A stretch of DNA of 64,000 nucleotides from Siphonodentalium dalli (GCA_032622095.1 CP136062.1:144046351-144110350); one strand, 5' to 3'; positions 25,708 to 38,402 are shown, counted from the first letter of the stretch. The notes: a model not told the origin generated them from the letters alone. Program-made: numbers and translations.

Positions 25708-26253
25708 CTGTAAAAAAAATAGATCTATATACTGGTGACTATAAGATAAGGTCAGATAAACGACCAAAAAGACACAATGACCGTGTGAGTTGGGTACCTC
25801 ACCAAATTGTCAGGCAAATATTCCAAATAATTCAAATTATATTATGAACGTCCATCACAACTGAATTTTGATTCCGAAGGCTTAGAAACTCGTGCGGCTT
25901 TACCAGGTATCGCATTGCCTAATTTAGAGGCATATAACCTGTATGTCGAATGTTCTGCCACCCGTTATACATATACGTGTTTTGTTGATCAAAAAGAGCA
26001 TTGCCAGCGCTTTGAATATTTATGGAATAAGATGGCATCTATTTCAAACGTTTACTGTTTACTATCCAACATTTAGTACATATATATTTAACTGACCACA
26101 AAATAGCACAGCCAATGCTTTCGTATTAATGTTTCGTGAAAAAACATGGCTACATCCATATAATCTGACCAGTTATACACGCAGTCATCCCTGTTGCTAT
26201 CAATCTGAAACTGGACTGGAACAGTTAGTGTAGCTAATGCTATATATACTCAC

Positions 26254-27681
26254 CAAGCGCCATATAACTTGCGACGATTCCACTCTCGTCATCAGAACAT
26301 GTGAACATAACTCTGACAGTGACCATCGTTGTGTAGTTGGAACTCTCACATCCAGCATCTTGGATACTAATATTTTGCGACGAATATTCAATATCGACAG
26401 CTGACTCATTGGTTTTGTTGGCACTTGTTTCATTTGTGAACTCAGCTTGACGTGGCAGCGTACCGTTAGATGTAGTGTTGTCGAAATATTCGGAACATGC
26501 TTTTGTGTAAATCAAGGTAGACTCATTGTAAGAGATCAGAGGAATCGTTTTGTCCACGATGATTGGACCTTTCCTGAACACCGACAAAAGACCTGCGAAG
26601 TTCTCGACTGACGCGATGACGTACACCGGCGTACCGTGTGGTAAGTTGAATGGTATGACGTGGTGTCCATGTTGATGAATATATGTTAATGGCATTACCT
26701 GGTATCCGCCCACTGTCGTTCCAGCTCCTATTTTCACATCACGCACTGAGCTGTCACTATCTGAGACAGAGACCGACACCAGTAACTTATCATGTGTGAC
26801 TTGTTGCGCATTCAACGCTGAGGCACTTGCATTTCCATCTATCCGAATGCAATTGGATGCAACCACTAATATAGCAGTAGGGTCGATGCGGCCCTGTATT
26901 ATTATTTGCAATTCTCGGAGTTCCTGGTGTTCTGTATTCAAAAGTAAACTTGCACTCTGCACACCTTTGTGCGTGCGAACGAAATGTAAGTTCGTGTGAG
27001 ATTCGCTGATCACAACAGATCCGTAGACATGTTCCTCAGTTTCGGCGTTAACAACCAACCGATGTATATTGGTCTCATCACCAACATTCGGCTCCGGATA
27101 GAAACGAACACGGAATGATGTGTCTTCCAATTCGTTTTCCTCCACAATTAGCGTGATGTTTTCTTCCACATATGACAAGCATATGCGAGCTTCCGGAGGA
27201 GTGTTGTCAATCGTCAGGAAAGGACTCCGAACAGGTGGTGAGCATAGGCCAGAAGCATCACAGGCTTTTACTTCCACGGCCAGTCTGTCTGAGAGAGCAA
27301 GGGTAATGTTGTCTATCGCCAACATTGTTCTTAGACCAACGTCCTGGTAATTTGACGAAAGTTGTTCATCCCCTGAAACCAGAGCTACGAAATAGCGAAC
27401 GATGTGTGAATGACGGTCGTCGAAACCTCGCCATGATGCACCGACATTATCCAACCGGGATTGTGCTTTAATGTTACGGAACGTCCTCGTGTTGAAGACT
27501 TCCCCAACAGATGGCGGCTCGTTATCTATGATGAACCCATCGCTTGTCAACGAAGTAGTCACCCCAACAGTATTGGTTGCCGACACTTTGCAGTAGTACC
27601 TCACACCAGGAACCAAATCCGAGGTATTCAATGCGAAGGTGGTTTCCAATCCGATATCCATAGGTGGCATAATGTCATCAG
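26254..27681 (-). CDS. Fn3-like exon D9
   Basis: A 475-codon exon, phase 1 at both ends, acceptor cacattcgcag, donor GTGAGT (26248-26253). It contains YYCKVSATNTVGV near residue 30, GFIIDNEPPSVGEVF near 45, SWRGFDDRHSHIVRYFVAL near 80, FLTIDNTPPEARI near 155 and PIIVDKTIPLISY near 370. The middle third (about 160-350) is a longer region without clear module marks. Near its end a serine, threonine and asparagine-rich stretch (about 395-430, with repeated NXT or NXS sites) looks like a heavily glycosylated linker. It ends in the ASYMAL-G strand split by the intron. Confidence 0.9.
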
Positions 27682-28186
27682 CTGCGAATGTGAGACATGT
27701 GTTTTAAAGTACAACTTGAAAAATTAAGGGGTTGTTAAAGGCCGCAGTCCCTTATAATAATGCCTACATAATATAGGCGATTAATTTCGATACCTCTATG
27801 CAGCTTTTAAGAGAATGGGGGTCATGTAATTCAAAAAGGTCCACAAAAAGAGACTATCGGTATGCTGGACAATGTTCGTAGATGTTTGTAATCAAAGAGT
27901 CAATCCTCATCTATTTCTAAATGTGACTGGAGTCATTGTTAATCTAAAAATCATAATAAAGTGCAAATATGCGTTGATATAAGGACATACAAACGTCACA
28001 ACCAGAACCGCAAAGACTGACTGGTGTATTTGCGTGAATTTTTCATCTAGATACATGTATTAGCGATATTAATTAACACCAATCTAATGTGTTCTGTGAT
28101 TATAGTGTCAGAATCAACATGTATAATTATGCGATACATTTTCTACCAACAAGGGAATCATAGTTGTTAACGAAGAGATAACATAC

Positions 28187-29754
28187 CGATTTCTGTCGTC
28201 CCACACGAAAGTCTGTACATGTCGATCACACTCTGCTTTTCAGAGAAGACGCTCTTCCAACATATATGTATGTGGTCAGTATTTCTAATGTATTCTGTAT
28301 CAGTAGCGCATTGGTCAACGCTCTCGTGTATACGTGCGCCACGCCGCACCACTGGTGCCGTTGTGTCGATAACCACAGAATTTGACTCGACGATCTCATA
28401 TTCGGACTCGGAGAACCATGTCCGGACGCGGAACACATATCTACGCTCATGTTTAAATCGCTTCCCGTCTTTGAAACAATGGCTGATGTTTAGTTTGCTC
28501 CCCGCATCTTGCCAAACACCTTCGACGGTTTCGTCATATATCGATTCCCCATGACTTCCACCTTCCAACCCAATAGTCCATTCGTATCTTAGCACGGTTG
28601 GCGCGCCAGGCTGATCCGCCCATAACGCATTGAAACATCTTGTTGATGCCTGTGCACTGATGTTGTTTGAACCAAATCGGAACTGCACTAGGAAACTGCC
28701 TGACGAATTTCTCTTCCGACACGTCCATGGTGTCTCCACCTCGTGACAAACTGCGCCCATGATTGCACACGTACACTCCTTGGTACAGTAGTGGACCGAG
28801 CATGAATGAGTTTCGATGGTCAGGATGCCTGAATCGGCGCCGGTCATTGTTGCTACTGTTGTTACTCTTCTGATGTCACTCATGAGGCCAACCTCATTCA
28901 TAGCAGCAACCATGACAAGGACACTCTGTCCGTTAGTTATATTCAAGGGAAGTTTTAAGACCACGTTATTCGCGGGATTTGCTACGTTGTTAGTGATGCT
29001 GTATGAGTCCAAATGTTCTCGGCTGCTATATGTCTCTCCAACGCTGATAGCATATTTTACAATCTCGCTCTCTGGATCTATAAAGTCTTCCCAAGTAACA
29101 ACCATCGATGATCCATGGGCCCCATTTGTGAAGGTAATCGGCCCAACTATGTTACCCATATGCGGCGGCGTGGAGTCAACTAATAGTGGAACGCTGGATG
29201 CAGAAGTACATAGTCCAGCGGCGTTGCAGCTCGTAACTGTGGCTATGTATTTGTCCCCAGAACGAAGTTCGTCTTTATTGAAGAGAAGCGTGATGTTATC
29301 TATGTTTCCGAAAGTTGTACCGTGATTCGCTACGTGGGCGTTATCATAAGTTGCAATACGGATGACGTGTCGGACGACCGGACTTGCGTTATCAATAAAT
29401 TTCCATTTTAACATCAATTCAGTGTTGTCGTATTGCAGCGTATATTCTCCATTCGATATAGCATCTGGATGGATCCAAGTTGGCCTCAGAATAAGTGCTG
29501 GCGATGTCGCATCCACCACGAAGAAGTCTGATGTCGATTCCGTAGTCAGGTCGACGTTGTTGGTCGCGTTCAATGAAGCATATAGTTTGATTCCGACAGG
29601 AATGTTTAATCCTGACCATAACCGGCTTGTTTGATAAGTCTGAGCTGGTGATGCAATGTCACATGCGTAAGGCTCAGTTCCCAAGCATACACAGAAAGTT
29701 TGAATGTCACTTTGTGGATCATGGAATCCTACCCAGTGGATGGCAACGTGGTCC
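28187..29754 (-). CDS. Largest exon, four Fn3-like modules and a Cys cluster (D8)
   Basis: A 522-codon exon, phase 2 in and phase 1 out, acceptor ttatttctag, donor GTATGT (28181-28186). It starts DHVAIHWVGFHDPQSDI. Linkers are FFVVDATSPA near residue 70, VPLLVDSTPPHMG near 175 and SVVIDTTAPVV near 480. Between the second and third lies a different unit with closely spaced cysteines (HSCSVHYCTKECTC, TCRKRN) followed by LRYEWTIGLEGG, which I cannot name. Strands YIATVTSCNAAGL and VLVMVAAMNEVGL are typical. It holds several N-glycosylation candidates such as NIT, NIS and NSS. Confidence 0.9.
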
Positions 29755-31462
29755 CTAGAAATAATGAACAAACAGTTTGAATTAATCTTATTCATATTAA
29801 TATTATCATGTTAATTCATAATTATTACCACTTTACAAGGCGTTCTCTAGACCATTAATATCGTTTTTCCGAGCGTTCCAAATAGTATATTTTTACCAAA
29901 CACCGGTCCGAGGGCCGATAACGAGAAGCTTTATTCATTATCGGCCCGCGGCCCGGCAACTGACCGGAATTATATCTTGTTTATTGTAACGCGAGTTACG
30001 TCCTTGCCGCGTTTATTTCAAGAAAATGTTTTCCCAGACATTTGTTCTGGTTTTATGATTGGAAATCACGCTATATATGGTTGAAAGATTGTCTCAAGCG
30101 TATAAGAAATATAGTATTAGTAAGTATATGCATTAATAACGTTAGCTGTCACCCTTTCATCGTTTGTCACTCGATTGGCTTAATTAGAAGTGTGATGACA
30201 GGTGAGAGTTTTTAAATCATCTTGGTAACAAAGAATAATCTTACCCACAGATAACATCAAAACCCAAATATCGTATAACATCACAAATCGCTCACCATTT
30301 TTCCTCCACCATCGGTGGAAATATAAATATGATTTCTGTCCTATTTAACAGCTGCAGACGTTTGCCAAGATATCAGTAGATACATGTACACCAATGATAA
30401 GTCTGCTTTAATTATATGAAATTGCCAATTTCCTCTATTTTGTTATCATCAAGCCACAGTAAATAGGACAGTACTTGTATCGAGTCAATCCTTTCATGTA
30501 TTATCTTTTGCGTTAACGCTCTTAGTTCATAATCGGTTAATATGGGAGTAAACACAAGTATATATACATGCATTTGATGAGACATATCCTTATATTCGGT
30601 TGATATATGCATTTAATTGTGTTCAAACGCGAACTAAATACATTGGTTTATGACAAAATCAAATATACAAGATGGTGCACCTCGGGTACTGGTATACCAT
30701 CACGGTGCTAACTTGAAACATAGACAGGGCGGAATTCAAACTTAAAATAAACAAAGAATAACTCTACAAAGGTCAAAGGAAACAATGTCATTTGCCTCTC
30801 TTTTGACAGCAGTCATGACAGCGAACCTCCAAACCATATATCACTCAGTTGCGACAAACCATGGCTGATGTATCTGGCCGGACAGACACAAAACAAGTAT
30901 TTTCAGTTGAAAAAATAGGGATAATTCTAGAATGGAAAAGGCTAACAACATCATGTCACTCTCTTTTGAAAGCAGCCATGACGGCGAAACTGCGCACACA
31001 ATTCACTCAGATCCGGTAACACATGGCTGATATATATATGCCCGGACGGACGGACTGACGGACAAACAGACGTAAAAAGTCAATCCAGTATACCTTCCAT
31101 TTATGTTTGACAAGTGGGGGTATACTAACATCGCTTGGACCTGGCGGCGGCATACCCCATTCAGACTGGAAATGTTATGTGTATCCCTTTCTATACTAAT
31201 TGGATTCTCTCAGTCAGTTAAAAAAAAGTGTACATTGGAATGGTATATTATTCATGTGTAGGGATGTTAAAGTGCAAAAAAAAAATAGACGACAGAAAAA
31301 TAAAGTTTAGCAAAAATAAATCCAGAAAGAGCCCCATTTATTGAGGGAAATGTTCGGATAATAAGTACAACAAACGATAGTCGTTTTGTTGAAATTATTT
31401 ATATTGGATAACGACTCATCAATGATGCTTTATTATAGAAAGGACTAAACATTGACTTGTAC
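29755..31462. other. Intron D7-D8
   Basis: It contains two copies, about 170 bp apart (30743 and 30911), of a repeat with ctcttttgacagcagtcatg and catggctgat words. A gacggacggac stretch follows at 31058. This arrangement is common in mollusc introns. Confidence 0.5.
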
Positions 31463-31646
31463 CTTTGAGCCCAGTATCTCTGATGTTCATCAATCAGACC
31501 CATGTTGATTACTCCAGCAATTGGAGGCGATGAGTCGATAGTTACACCATCTGACGTCATGGTCGTGCAGAGTCCAGCGCCGTTACAGCACTTCACTGTT
31601 GTGTAGTACGCCACTCCGGTGCTGAAATGTCCCTTGAACGTATATC
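31463..31646 (-). CDS. Fn3-like exon D7
   Basis: The exon reads YTFKGHFSTGVAYYTTVKCC, then NGAGLCTTMTSDG and VTIDSSPPIAGVINMG. It enters in phase 1 at a ccgtctgttccag acceptor. The donor is the weak GTACAA at 31457-31462, phase 2. It is accepted because the next exon starts in phase 2 and the joined product, YWAQ-R-DHVAIHWVGF, is exactly the module pattern. The weak donor may mean inefficient or regulated splicing. Confidence 0.82.
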
Positions 31647-31968
31647 CTGGAACAGACGGATATATCATGAACACGGGCAATAAATATTGCCAATTCCAGT
31701 TAATAAAATGATGCTTCTGTTTGAGTGTAATCTAAATGAATTTTGTATTATTAATATATTTACAAACTAATGTACTTAAATAGACATTTACGAACATTAA
31801 CATGTATGTGTCTGTTTGAATATAATATCGATTATTTTTTTTATTTTACATATATTAAAAAACTACTTGTGAAACATTTACACACATTATCTTTTTATTA
31901 GGAACATATAAGAGGAAGCGCTCTTTATCGTTAGGTGTTTAAGGATACAACACGATACACATCAAATC

Positions 31969-32470
31969 CACAATGGGGAATCACGTGGTGTCGATGTTGG
32001 TGAGTACCACGAATTCAAACTGGCAGAGGCGAATTCAGACGCACAAAACATAATATACGAGGAACTGATACAAAACAGCATTTTGATTGTTACGAGCACC
32101 TACTAGTTTATATTTAAAACAAGCAGATACCTTATTTGTTCGGAAATACTCAGTAGTTTTATATAGCATTCTGACCAAAGTTGCCAGTCGGAGGTTCATG
32201 CAATACACCAGTCCATTCATCTTGGAGAATCCTTCGACTGACAACTTTGGTCAGAATTCTAGAGCAAACAACTGTGTTTGGACACAAATGAGGTATTAGC
32301 TTGCTTGAACAAATAGTATAGCATATGCTCGAAGCTGCCAAAACACTATGTAATATAGAATTATCATAGCTTATTACCTTTTTCTTCGTTTCTGGTCGCG
32401 TTTGCGATCTCATCGGCCAATTTGAATGCGCCATACTCATCAACTCAAAACCACGTGATTCCCCACCGTG
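31969..32470. mobile_element. Fold-back MITE with candidate AAATC duplication
   Basis: Both ends read cac(a/g)(a/g)tggggaatcacgtgg, inward on each side, and the arms stay complementary almost to a 25-bp loop near 32215. The inner arm ends are gaccaaagttgccagtcgg and ccgactgacaactttggtc-like. AAATC lies directly outside both ends (31964-31968 and 32471-32475). Length is 502 bp with no coding frame. It lies in the intron between exons D6 and D7. Confidence 0.75.
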
Positions 32471-32530
32471 AAATCATCGCCTCATAATGAATAAAAGGGT
32501 CCTTCATTATATAGATAAAAATAGACTTAC

Positions 32531-32687
32531 TGTCAGTTTTGTGTATATTTCGCCATCCCTGTTCGTCACAATCTCCTTGTATTGTACCCAGACAGACGAT
32601 GTATTCGTAAATTCCTGAATGGGTGTCAGAGCAACCACTTATACCAACAATAATCGCGCCATGGTTCTTCTGGTAGTCTACGTCGCC
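32531..32687 (-). CDS. Fn3-like exon D6
   Basis: The exon has acceptor tttttattacag and donor GTAAGT (32525-32530), phase 0 in and phase 1 out, 52 codons. It starts GDVDYQKNHGAIIVGISGC, then SDTHSGIYEYIVCLGT and ends WRNIHKTD. The DVDY start and the D-x-x-SGI-x-x-Y-x-x-x-x-G strand place it directly after the linker of D5. A 502-bp MITE lies 61 bp downstream in the following intron (31969-32470). Confidence 0.85.
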
Positions 32688-32829
32688 CTGTAATAAAAAC
32701 CAATCACGCCCTTACTGTAGTTGTGTTCGAGGTGTTCACAAATTGTTTATGCCAACATGGGGGCATTCCGACGTGAAGCGAATGGAGAACAAGCTAGAAG
32801 TATCTGGAATTTGTTGTTTGGGGTGGGAG

Positions 32830-33520
32830 GTAACACCGGGATGCTCGCAAGAACCGAGTGGACCTCCCCTTCACCCCGCATTTTATACCTTTAATTTGTA
32901 ATTGTAATAAGAAAGACATACATATAGGCTACCGTGATAAGATTAGAGTGATGAATTTTCTTTTTCTTTCTTTTTTTGGTAGTTGTGCGATTGGTGGTGA
33001 GGTGTTGTTGTCAGATGCAGTTGGTGACATTTTTGCTCTTCCTTTGTACCATTCTTCGTTTGCTTTTGTAGGTTCATCGAACTTGCTATATGTTACACCG
33101 ATCGGTCTTTAATTGGACGTCTGCTATCTGGTCCCTGGTTGTTGATTCCGAAGACTCTGGCTCTTGATTACTTGGAGTCTTCAGGACGGTAAAGGTGGAG
33201 TCCTCCTAGGGTATGTTGTGGGGTCAGACTAGATGATTCCAGCTGCATTCCATGATACCGATCGGGGCGGACGGTGTAATTTCGTTTTTCATATTAGTGT
33301 CTCTGCTTCGGGATAGTCAACTCTGTATGTAGCTGAGTGGGAAGATGGATATAGGCGTCCCATCGCGTCGACTCTCTCAATCTCCATCTGGCCACCATTG
33401 CGGTATCACTGCGACGTGTGAAGGGTTCTTCCTCCTCTTTACGGTCGCATATGTAGCCCATGTCTTTATCCCATGTGCTTGAGACGGTATCGGGCCACAA
33501 GTAATCCAAAAACAAAACAT
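32830..33520 (-). pseudogene. Coding remnant, copy A
   Basis: This segment is related to 33897-34870 in the same orientation. Both start with a shared stretch (aacaccgggatgctcg here, aaccccgggatcttcg in the other), continue with a T-rich tract and carry an arginine-rich minus-strand frame. Here the frame includes TRRSDTAMVARWRLREST, comparable with RRDAERRARWMARKAERR in copy B. Many indels separate the two. No intact frame remains. Confidence 0.4.
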
Positions 33521-34021
33521 CCCAAGGCGACTAGATCCGACTGGCGACCGACGAGCGAATGAGCAATCTTTTGTTTAATGTACTACACTAATTACGTTCA
33601 TTATGTTCCCGTTATCACGTTTCGGGTAATAAGTCAATACATGTAGAAACTTGAAATACTCTTATACTAAATATATGTTTGTGAATTGAATTGTCAGAAA
33701 TTATCATTGTTTGTCTGTTCGTTTAATTAGGGGGTTAACATCGTTTTAGAAAATATCATAGAAAAATCATGCACAGTAACATTGACGAGTGTTCGTTATT
33801 ATATTTCACTAACACCACAACAATAAAGGGGTGTACTTCTTATCAATGTGTATAGATTCCTTATATGGTCATGTGTACCTTGGTTTGTGGTTTGAAGGCT
33901 AACCCCGGGATCTTCGAAAGGGCCGAGATGGCCTTTCCTTAACCCCTCATTTTAAGCTTTATTTGAAATACATAAAACAAAAAAAACATTATTTCTTTTC
34001 CTTTCTTCGTTTGTTTGGATG

Positions 34022-34247
34022 CTACTCTGCTGATGACATTTCTTTTTCTTTTGTTTCCTTATCATCTCTTTCTTCCTCCTTTCTTTCCCGATCCTCTCTT
34101 TCCTGCTTTGCTAGTGCAGTTTGTTCTTTTGCTATCCGTAGGATTTCAGCAATTCTTGGTGGAAGGGACGACTCGGATGATCCAGAAGTCTCCGGCTGAT
34201 GGTATTCCGGAGTCTTTGGTGTAGTGAAATTATCAGGCGATTCAATG
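34022..34247 (-). pseudogene. Coding remnant with acidic/basic tail, copy B
   Basis: The frame is open for 74 codons to a TAG. It reads SPDNFTTPKTPEYHQPETS, then SLPPRIAEILRIAKEQTALA and a charged, probably coiled-coil tail (KQEREDRERKEEERDD). It looks like the C-terminus of a real protein. Upstream on the same strand (34250-34870) other short frames rich in arginine (AERRARWMARKAERRP) appear in different phases, so the element is frame-broken. A related but diverged copy lies at 32830-33520. I do not recognise the protein. A gag-like or other mobile-element origin is a guess. Confidence 0.45.
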
Positions 34248-34870
34248 ATCTATGCATTTCCGCCTAGACCATGAAGTCGGCTACAGGGACGTCCGGGGTG
34301 ACGTCAGCGTCCCTGTAGTTTCCGCTGGTGGTGGCAGGTACATCCACTGCAGAGGCTGTCTGGATGTCATCAGTCGGCCTCTGAGATATTGTGTCAGTGG
34401 ATGTAGACCCGGGATGTTGGTCCTGTCCAGGGGAGGAACCAGGTGGGAGGTAGCTGGGCGTCTCTCAGCCTTCCTCGCCATCCACCTGGCCCTTCTTTCA
34501 GCATCCCTGCGATGTGTCCCGGGCCTTTCTTCTCCTTCTTCTTCTTCTTCCTCGTCTCGGTAGCCCCTCCGTCGGTGTTCTTGGCTGGGCCGCAGCTGGT
34601 AGAGGGTGCGACCTCAAACTCCAGAGCCACGTCCACCCGACACTTATGTGCATGGATGGTCCAACGCACACAATGGGCCGAGTGGAAACCACTCAATGCG
34701 TGGATCACCGGACTGGGGACATATAATCCAGCCAGGTCTAACAAAAAACTCACGGCCGCTCAACGGATTAGCACAGAAGTGCTGGTGCACGTCCTCTCCG
34801 TCGAACGACCGGATCGAGAATTTGCGTCGGGTTTTTTTTATATCCCCCAATGTGAGCCCCGGAAAATGAC

Positions 34871-35181
34871 AAAAGAAAACACTTATCAGGTATGATGTGA
34901 GGTTTGAGCATTGTGGACTGATTTAATAAACTTCCTACCCTACGTATGAAGACCTGCTAATACTAAATGTATAAATTGTGAACCATGTGCATGTACGTTT
35001 TCACTATTGCATATATGTGAACGATTTGATAGTGGAAACGTCCCTTAGTTGGTGGACACGACTTCGCGTGGAGATGATGCATCATTGGCATCATATTATC
35101 TTAGTTGTGGTTCCAATTAAAGACACGTTTGTACTAATCGCGGCTGGTATGACTAATGCTGTGCCTCAATATTCCACTTAC
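34871..35181. other. Part of intron D5-D6
   Basis: Nothing recognised between the coding remnant and exon D5. Confidence 0.4.
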
Positions 35182-35289
35182 ATCACTTTCTCCATCCATA
35201 TCTAGGACAACTCCGGCGAAGGGTGGCGTTCCATCCACACGAAAGCCATCTGAATGTCGAGTCATACACAAGCCAGCAGCATTTGTTGC
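35182..35289 (-). CDS. Fn3-like exon D5
   Basis: A 36-codon exon, phase 0 at both ends, with acceptor gacattttcag and donor GTAAGT (35176-35181). It reads ATNAAGLCMTRHSDGF, then RVDGTPPFAGVVLDM. It completes the YYATLT strand of D4 (ATLT joined to ATNAAG), which is the usual xVxAxNxAGL pattern. The next linker follows at once. It is too short for ordinary ORF calling and was found from the splice sites and the motif. Confidence 0.85.
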
Positions 35290-35869
35290 CTGAAAATGTC
35301 AAGCGGCATACAGGGTGTCCGAGTTTTGCATATACAGTAACTATAACCTCTAAATTGTGAAATTAAAAATGCCAAAATCACTTCCCTACACTTTCTATAT
35401 TGATTCACGGTTATAAACTTATAGTTCGAGCTGAAGGACCAGTCAACCAGTCTAGGAGCTTTTGTCACTTGGATATAATGTTTCCCACTTTTTTTTCGAG
35501 AGAAAAAATTACGATTTCTATATGATACAACTTTAGATTATTAAACTATCTTTTAATCTATATACGTGACATATGTATACTACATGTTCCAGGTGTTTAT
35601 TATACGTTGTTTTTTAATAATAGCTATGTTAGGTCGCGAGTACATGTAACTTATAAAGTATGTTGTCATTAACAAGGAGATCACCGGACTCGCATAGTCA
35701 TTTGGCATACACGTACGTGGTCAGATCGTTTGGAAGTTTTATGTCCAACGTATAGCATACGAAACTTGTGCGAAGATGTATAATCCAATCTTCTGATAAC
35801 CGTATGAGCGACCAACGATGTGCAGGCATATAGTTTCATAGAAATTTAGCACAAATTACATGAACTAAC

Positions 35870-36180
35870 CGTCAAAGTAGCATAGTATGTGTGTCCGTCG
35901 AGGAAACCACGTGGGTTTATGTCGATGGATCCACCATCAACCAGTTGCTTCGTAACAACGTCATCACTGCCACGAGATGAACCAATCATTAGCACCATGC
36001 TATCTACTCCACTCTGGGTATCACCGACCCCATCCCAGTAAATAGTTATTAGTGAATTGGTAGCAACAACACCCAGATCTCCGACGTTATCCACTAACAG
36101 CGACCCGATGGTGGGCGGCGTGGTGTCCACGACGATACCGGGCGATATGACCTCAGACCATCTGCCAAAGTAGTCGTATG
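35870..36180 (-). CDS. Fn3-like exon D4 with canonical VDTTPP linker
   Basis: The exon has a textbook acceptor (ctttttccaatcgcag) and a GTTAGT donor (35864-35869), phase 1 in and phase 0 out. It reads YDYFGRWSEVISPGIVVDT, then TPPTIGSLLVDN, IYWDGVGDTQSGVDSMVLMI and GHTYYATLT. This is the clearest full module of the locus: linker, W-D-G strand, D-x-x-SG turn and YY strand in order. Joining with D3 gives AVRAYDYFG. Confidence 0.88.
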
Positions 36181-36483
36181 CTGCGATTGGAAAAAGAATG
36201 GTCACATGTTAATATATAATATATATAATCCATTTAGGCTTACAACCGTATTCACTTCCACACTCTACACACGGCACATATAATAACAAGTATATATCAA
36301 AATGCACTATTCTATGTATTGTGTGTATTTGAGTGGAAATAAAATGTTATTAAACCAACTGTTATAATCATTAAACATACTGATACTGAAACATTTTTCC
36401 CCACATCGCATGCAAATGTAGATAAATATTACCATGCATGCAGCAGCAATTTACTGATATATAACGTGAATATACAAACATAC

Positions 36484-36600
36484 CTCTCACTGCTGCATAT
36501 ATTACTCTTCCGTTGTGCAGATTGAGACCCGTTATTAGAGCATGATGAGACTGTCCAGCGAATGTTCTGTTCATGACATCTGATGATCCAGGATGAGATC
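36484..36600 (-). CDS. Fn3-like exon D3
   Basis: A short phase 1-1 exon of 38 codons, reading SHPGSSDVMNRTFAGQ, HHALITGLNL and VIYAAVR. Two upstream AGs are possible. The one at 36601-36603 (atatcaacag) is chosen because only it restores the frame from D2. The longer version would start in phase 0. The donor is GTATGT (36478-36483). It covers the middle of one module, from the strand after the glycine to the strand before the next intron. Confidence 0.8.
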
Positions 36601-37113
36601 CTGTTGATATAATGTCATTTTTCACCGAACGGATGATCTGCGTTTAACATGAAACGGTCGCTACATGTGCAGCCTTATGTTTACATGTACATGGTCGCTT
36701 TTTGTTATAAAAGTTTTTCATATGTTTTTTTGTTATAGTACTAGTAATATCAACGAAATGTGTATTATCAGGTACATGTATACGTTTCACAGGACTTCCT
36801 TTTCATATCAATTAAAATAACTTTACTTATAAGTATGTGTCATTCCATATGCTGCATGTATATCAGTCTGACAGTTTCCTTATTGTTTCACTATATGTAC
36901 AACCTATACTTAGCGACTAAGCGCAGACCATTCAGAAGCTTGTGATCTTTAAGTTCACTGTAACGATATCCCAGCAAAACCCGTTCACAACATGGACGGT
37001 TGAACAATACCATTGCCTGGTGCATGTATTGAACGTCGTCATACTGTTTCGGTATTACTGTGAACAGCCACCATATGTCAAGAGTTGAAATATATTTCTA
37101 AATAAGCTCTCAC

Positions 37114-37813
37114 CTATTTGATACATGTAGTGTGAGATCGCCTGAACATGGTCTCCCACAACGTTATTCGACACCGTGGAGAATCCATGCCATTGCAAAA
37201 TCACTTTATCGCCCGTAGAACTGTATCCCATGCTGGCCGATAGAACCTCCACTTCACCACCAGCCGGGGCATGATCGCTAACAGTAAATCCATTTCCACA
37301 CGCCTCAAATCCGTCGAAATGTTCTGCATTGGCCTCTCTGTCGTGTGTCGCACTCGCTATCCTCGCGCATATATAATACTGTCGACCATCAACTAGTCTA
37401 AGATTGCTAAAAATCTCCAGACCAGAATTTGATGTTCTCTCTGATATACACCCAGGTTGTTTAGCGCATGTCGCTGTTGGTGTGACTCTTTCCTCAGTAA
37501 GATACCAGTGAATTAGCCTATCATCCGTATGGAGAATAACTCCACCTACATCTGTTGTTGACGTGGAATAATCTAGCTCTGCGTCGTGGAGGCTAGTGAG
37601 CAGATTACCGACGTATTTGCTGGTGACGAAATCCCTGACCGTTCCCAGCACCGAATCTTCGCCATTAATTTCATAGAGCCGACGGTAGCTATATTCATTG
37701 GTGTGTGTCGTTACGTATACCTCTCTACAACTGATGAATGTACTTCCGCATGGACAAGTAGCTTTAACGCATGCATACAGAGTGGCATGTATGTGCTTTT
37801 CGATGTTAATACA
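37114..37813 (-). CDS. Fn3-like exon D2
   Basis: The exon has 233 codons, acceptor tatatttgcag, donor GTGAGA (37108-37113), phase 0 in and phase 1 out. It begins CINIEKHIHATLYACVKATC, a cysteine-rich strand, and later has YYICARIASAT, then GFTVSDHAPAGG and VILQWHGFSTVSNN. It ends HYMYQI followed by the first base of a glycine codon. The next exon completes that codon to give YQIGSHPGSSDV, which is the expected module strand and confirms the junction. Confidence 0.88.
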
Positions 37814-38402
37814 CTGCAAATATATATCATGTGTAGATAGAACATTAAACGAGTGACACATTCACTAGAGATTCGGCATTTGACAACTGTCCCTTTGTAA
37901 AAAAAAAAAAACAATGATAATGAATAAATTTGGATTTAATTTGTTTTATATATATTTGTTATAGCTTGGAGAATAGAACACTGGATATATATTTAAGCAA
38001 ATTCCTGACACTTAGAGTTGCCAGAAAAGCACTCATTTCGTAACGCCTGTTTCTCTTAACTACTTAATGAGCAGCATAAACAGTCATAGCAGGTTTATGA
38101 CACAGAAGGCTACTCGTGACACGTTTATGAGAAAACTGACCCAATGAATCGTGATATGGCATCCTTCTATATCTTTGTGGTACTGCATTTATAGGAATTT
38201 GTCGCGGGTCATGTTTGCAGTGTGCGTATCTTAAGCTACAGTCGGTCAAATTCTACCAAATATGGTAAAGAAAATCAAGTGACTGGAAATGAACCTTGAA
38301 TTGGGGATATTCCAACGATGATCATTAGATGTACCAACGCGTAACCAGCGCGCGTTTGAATATGATGACAGACCATGCAACTTCCTAAGGGTATATACTC
38401 AC

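Noticed and set aside
27461-29325. Long plus-strand frames opposite exons D8 and D9
   Set aside because: Shadows of the large minus-strand exons, with no motifs.
36601-36625. Longer version of exon D3
   Set aside because: Its phase would break the junction with D2. The shorter acceptor gives a perfect module strand.
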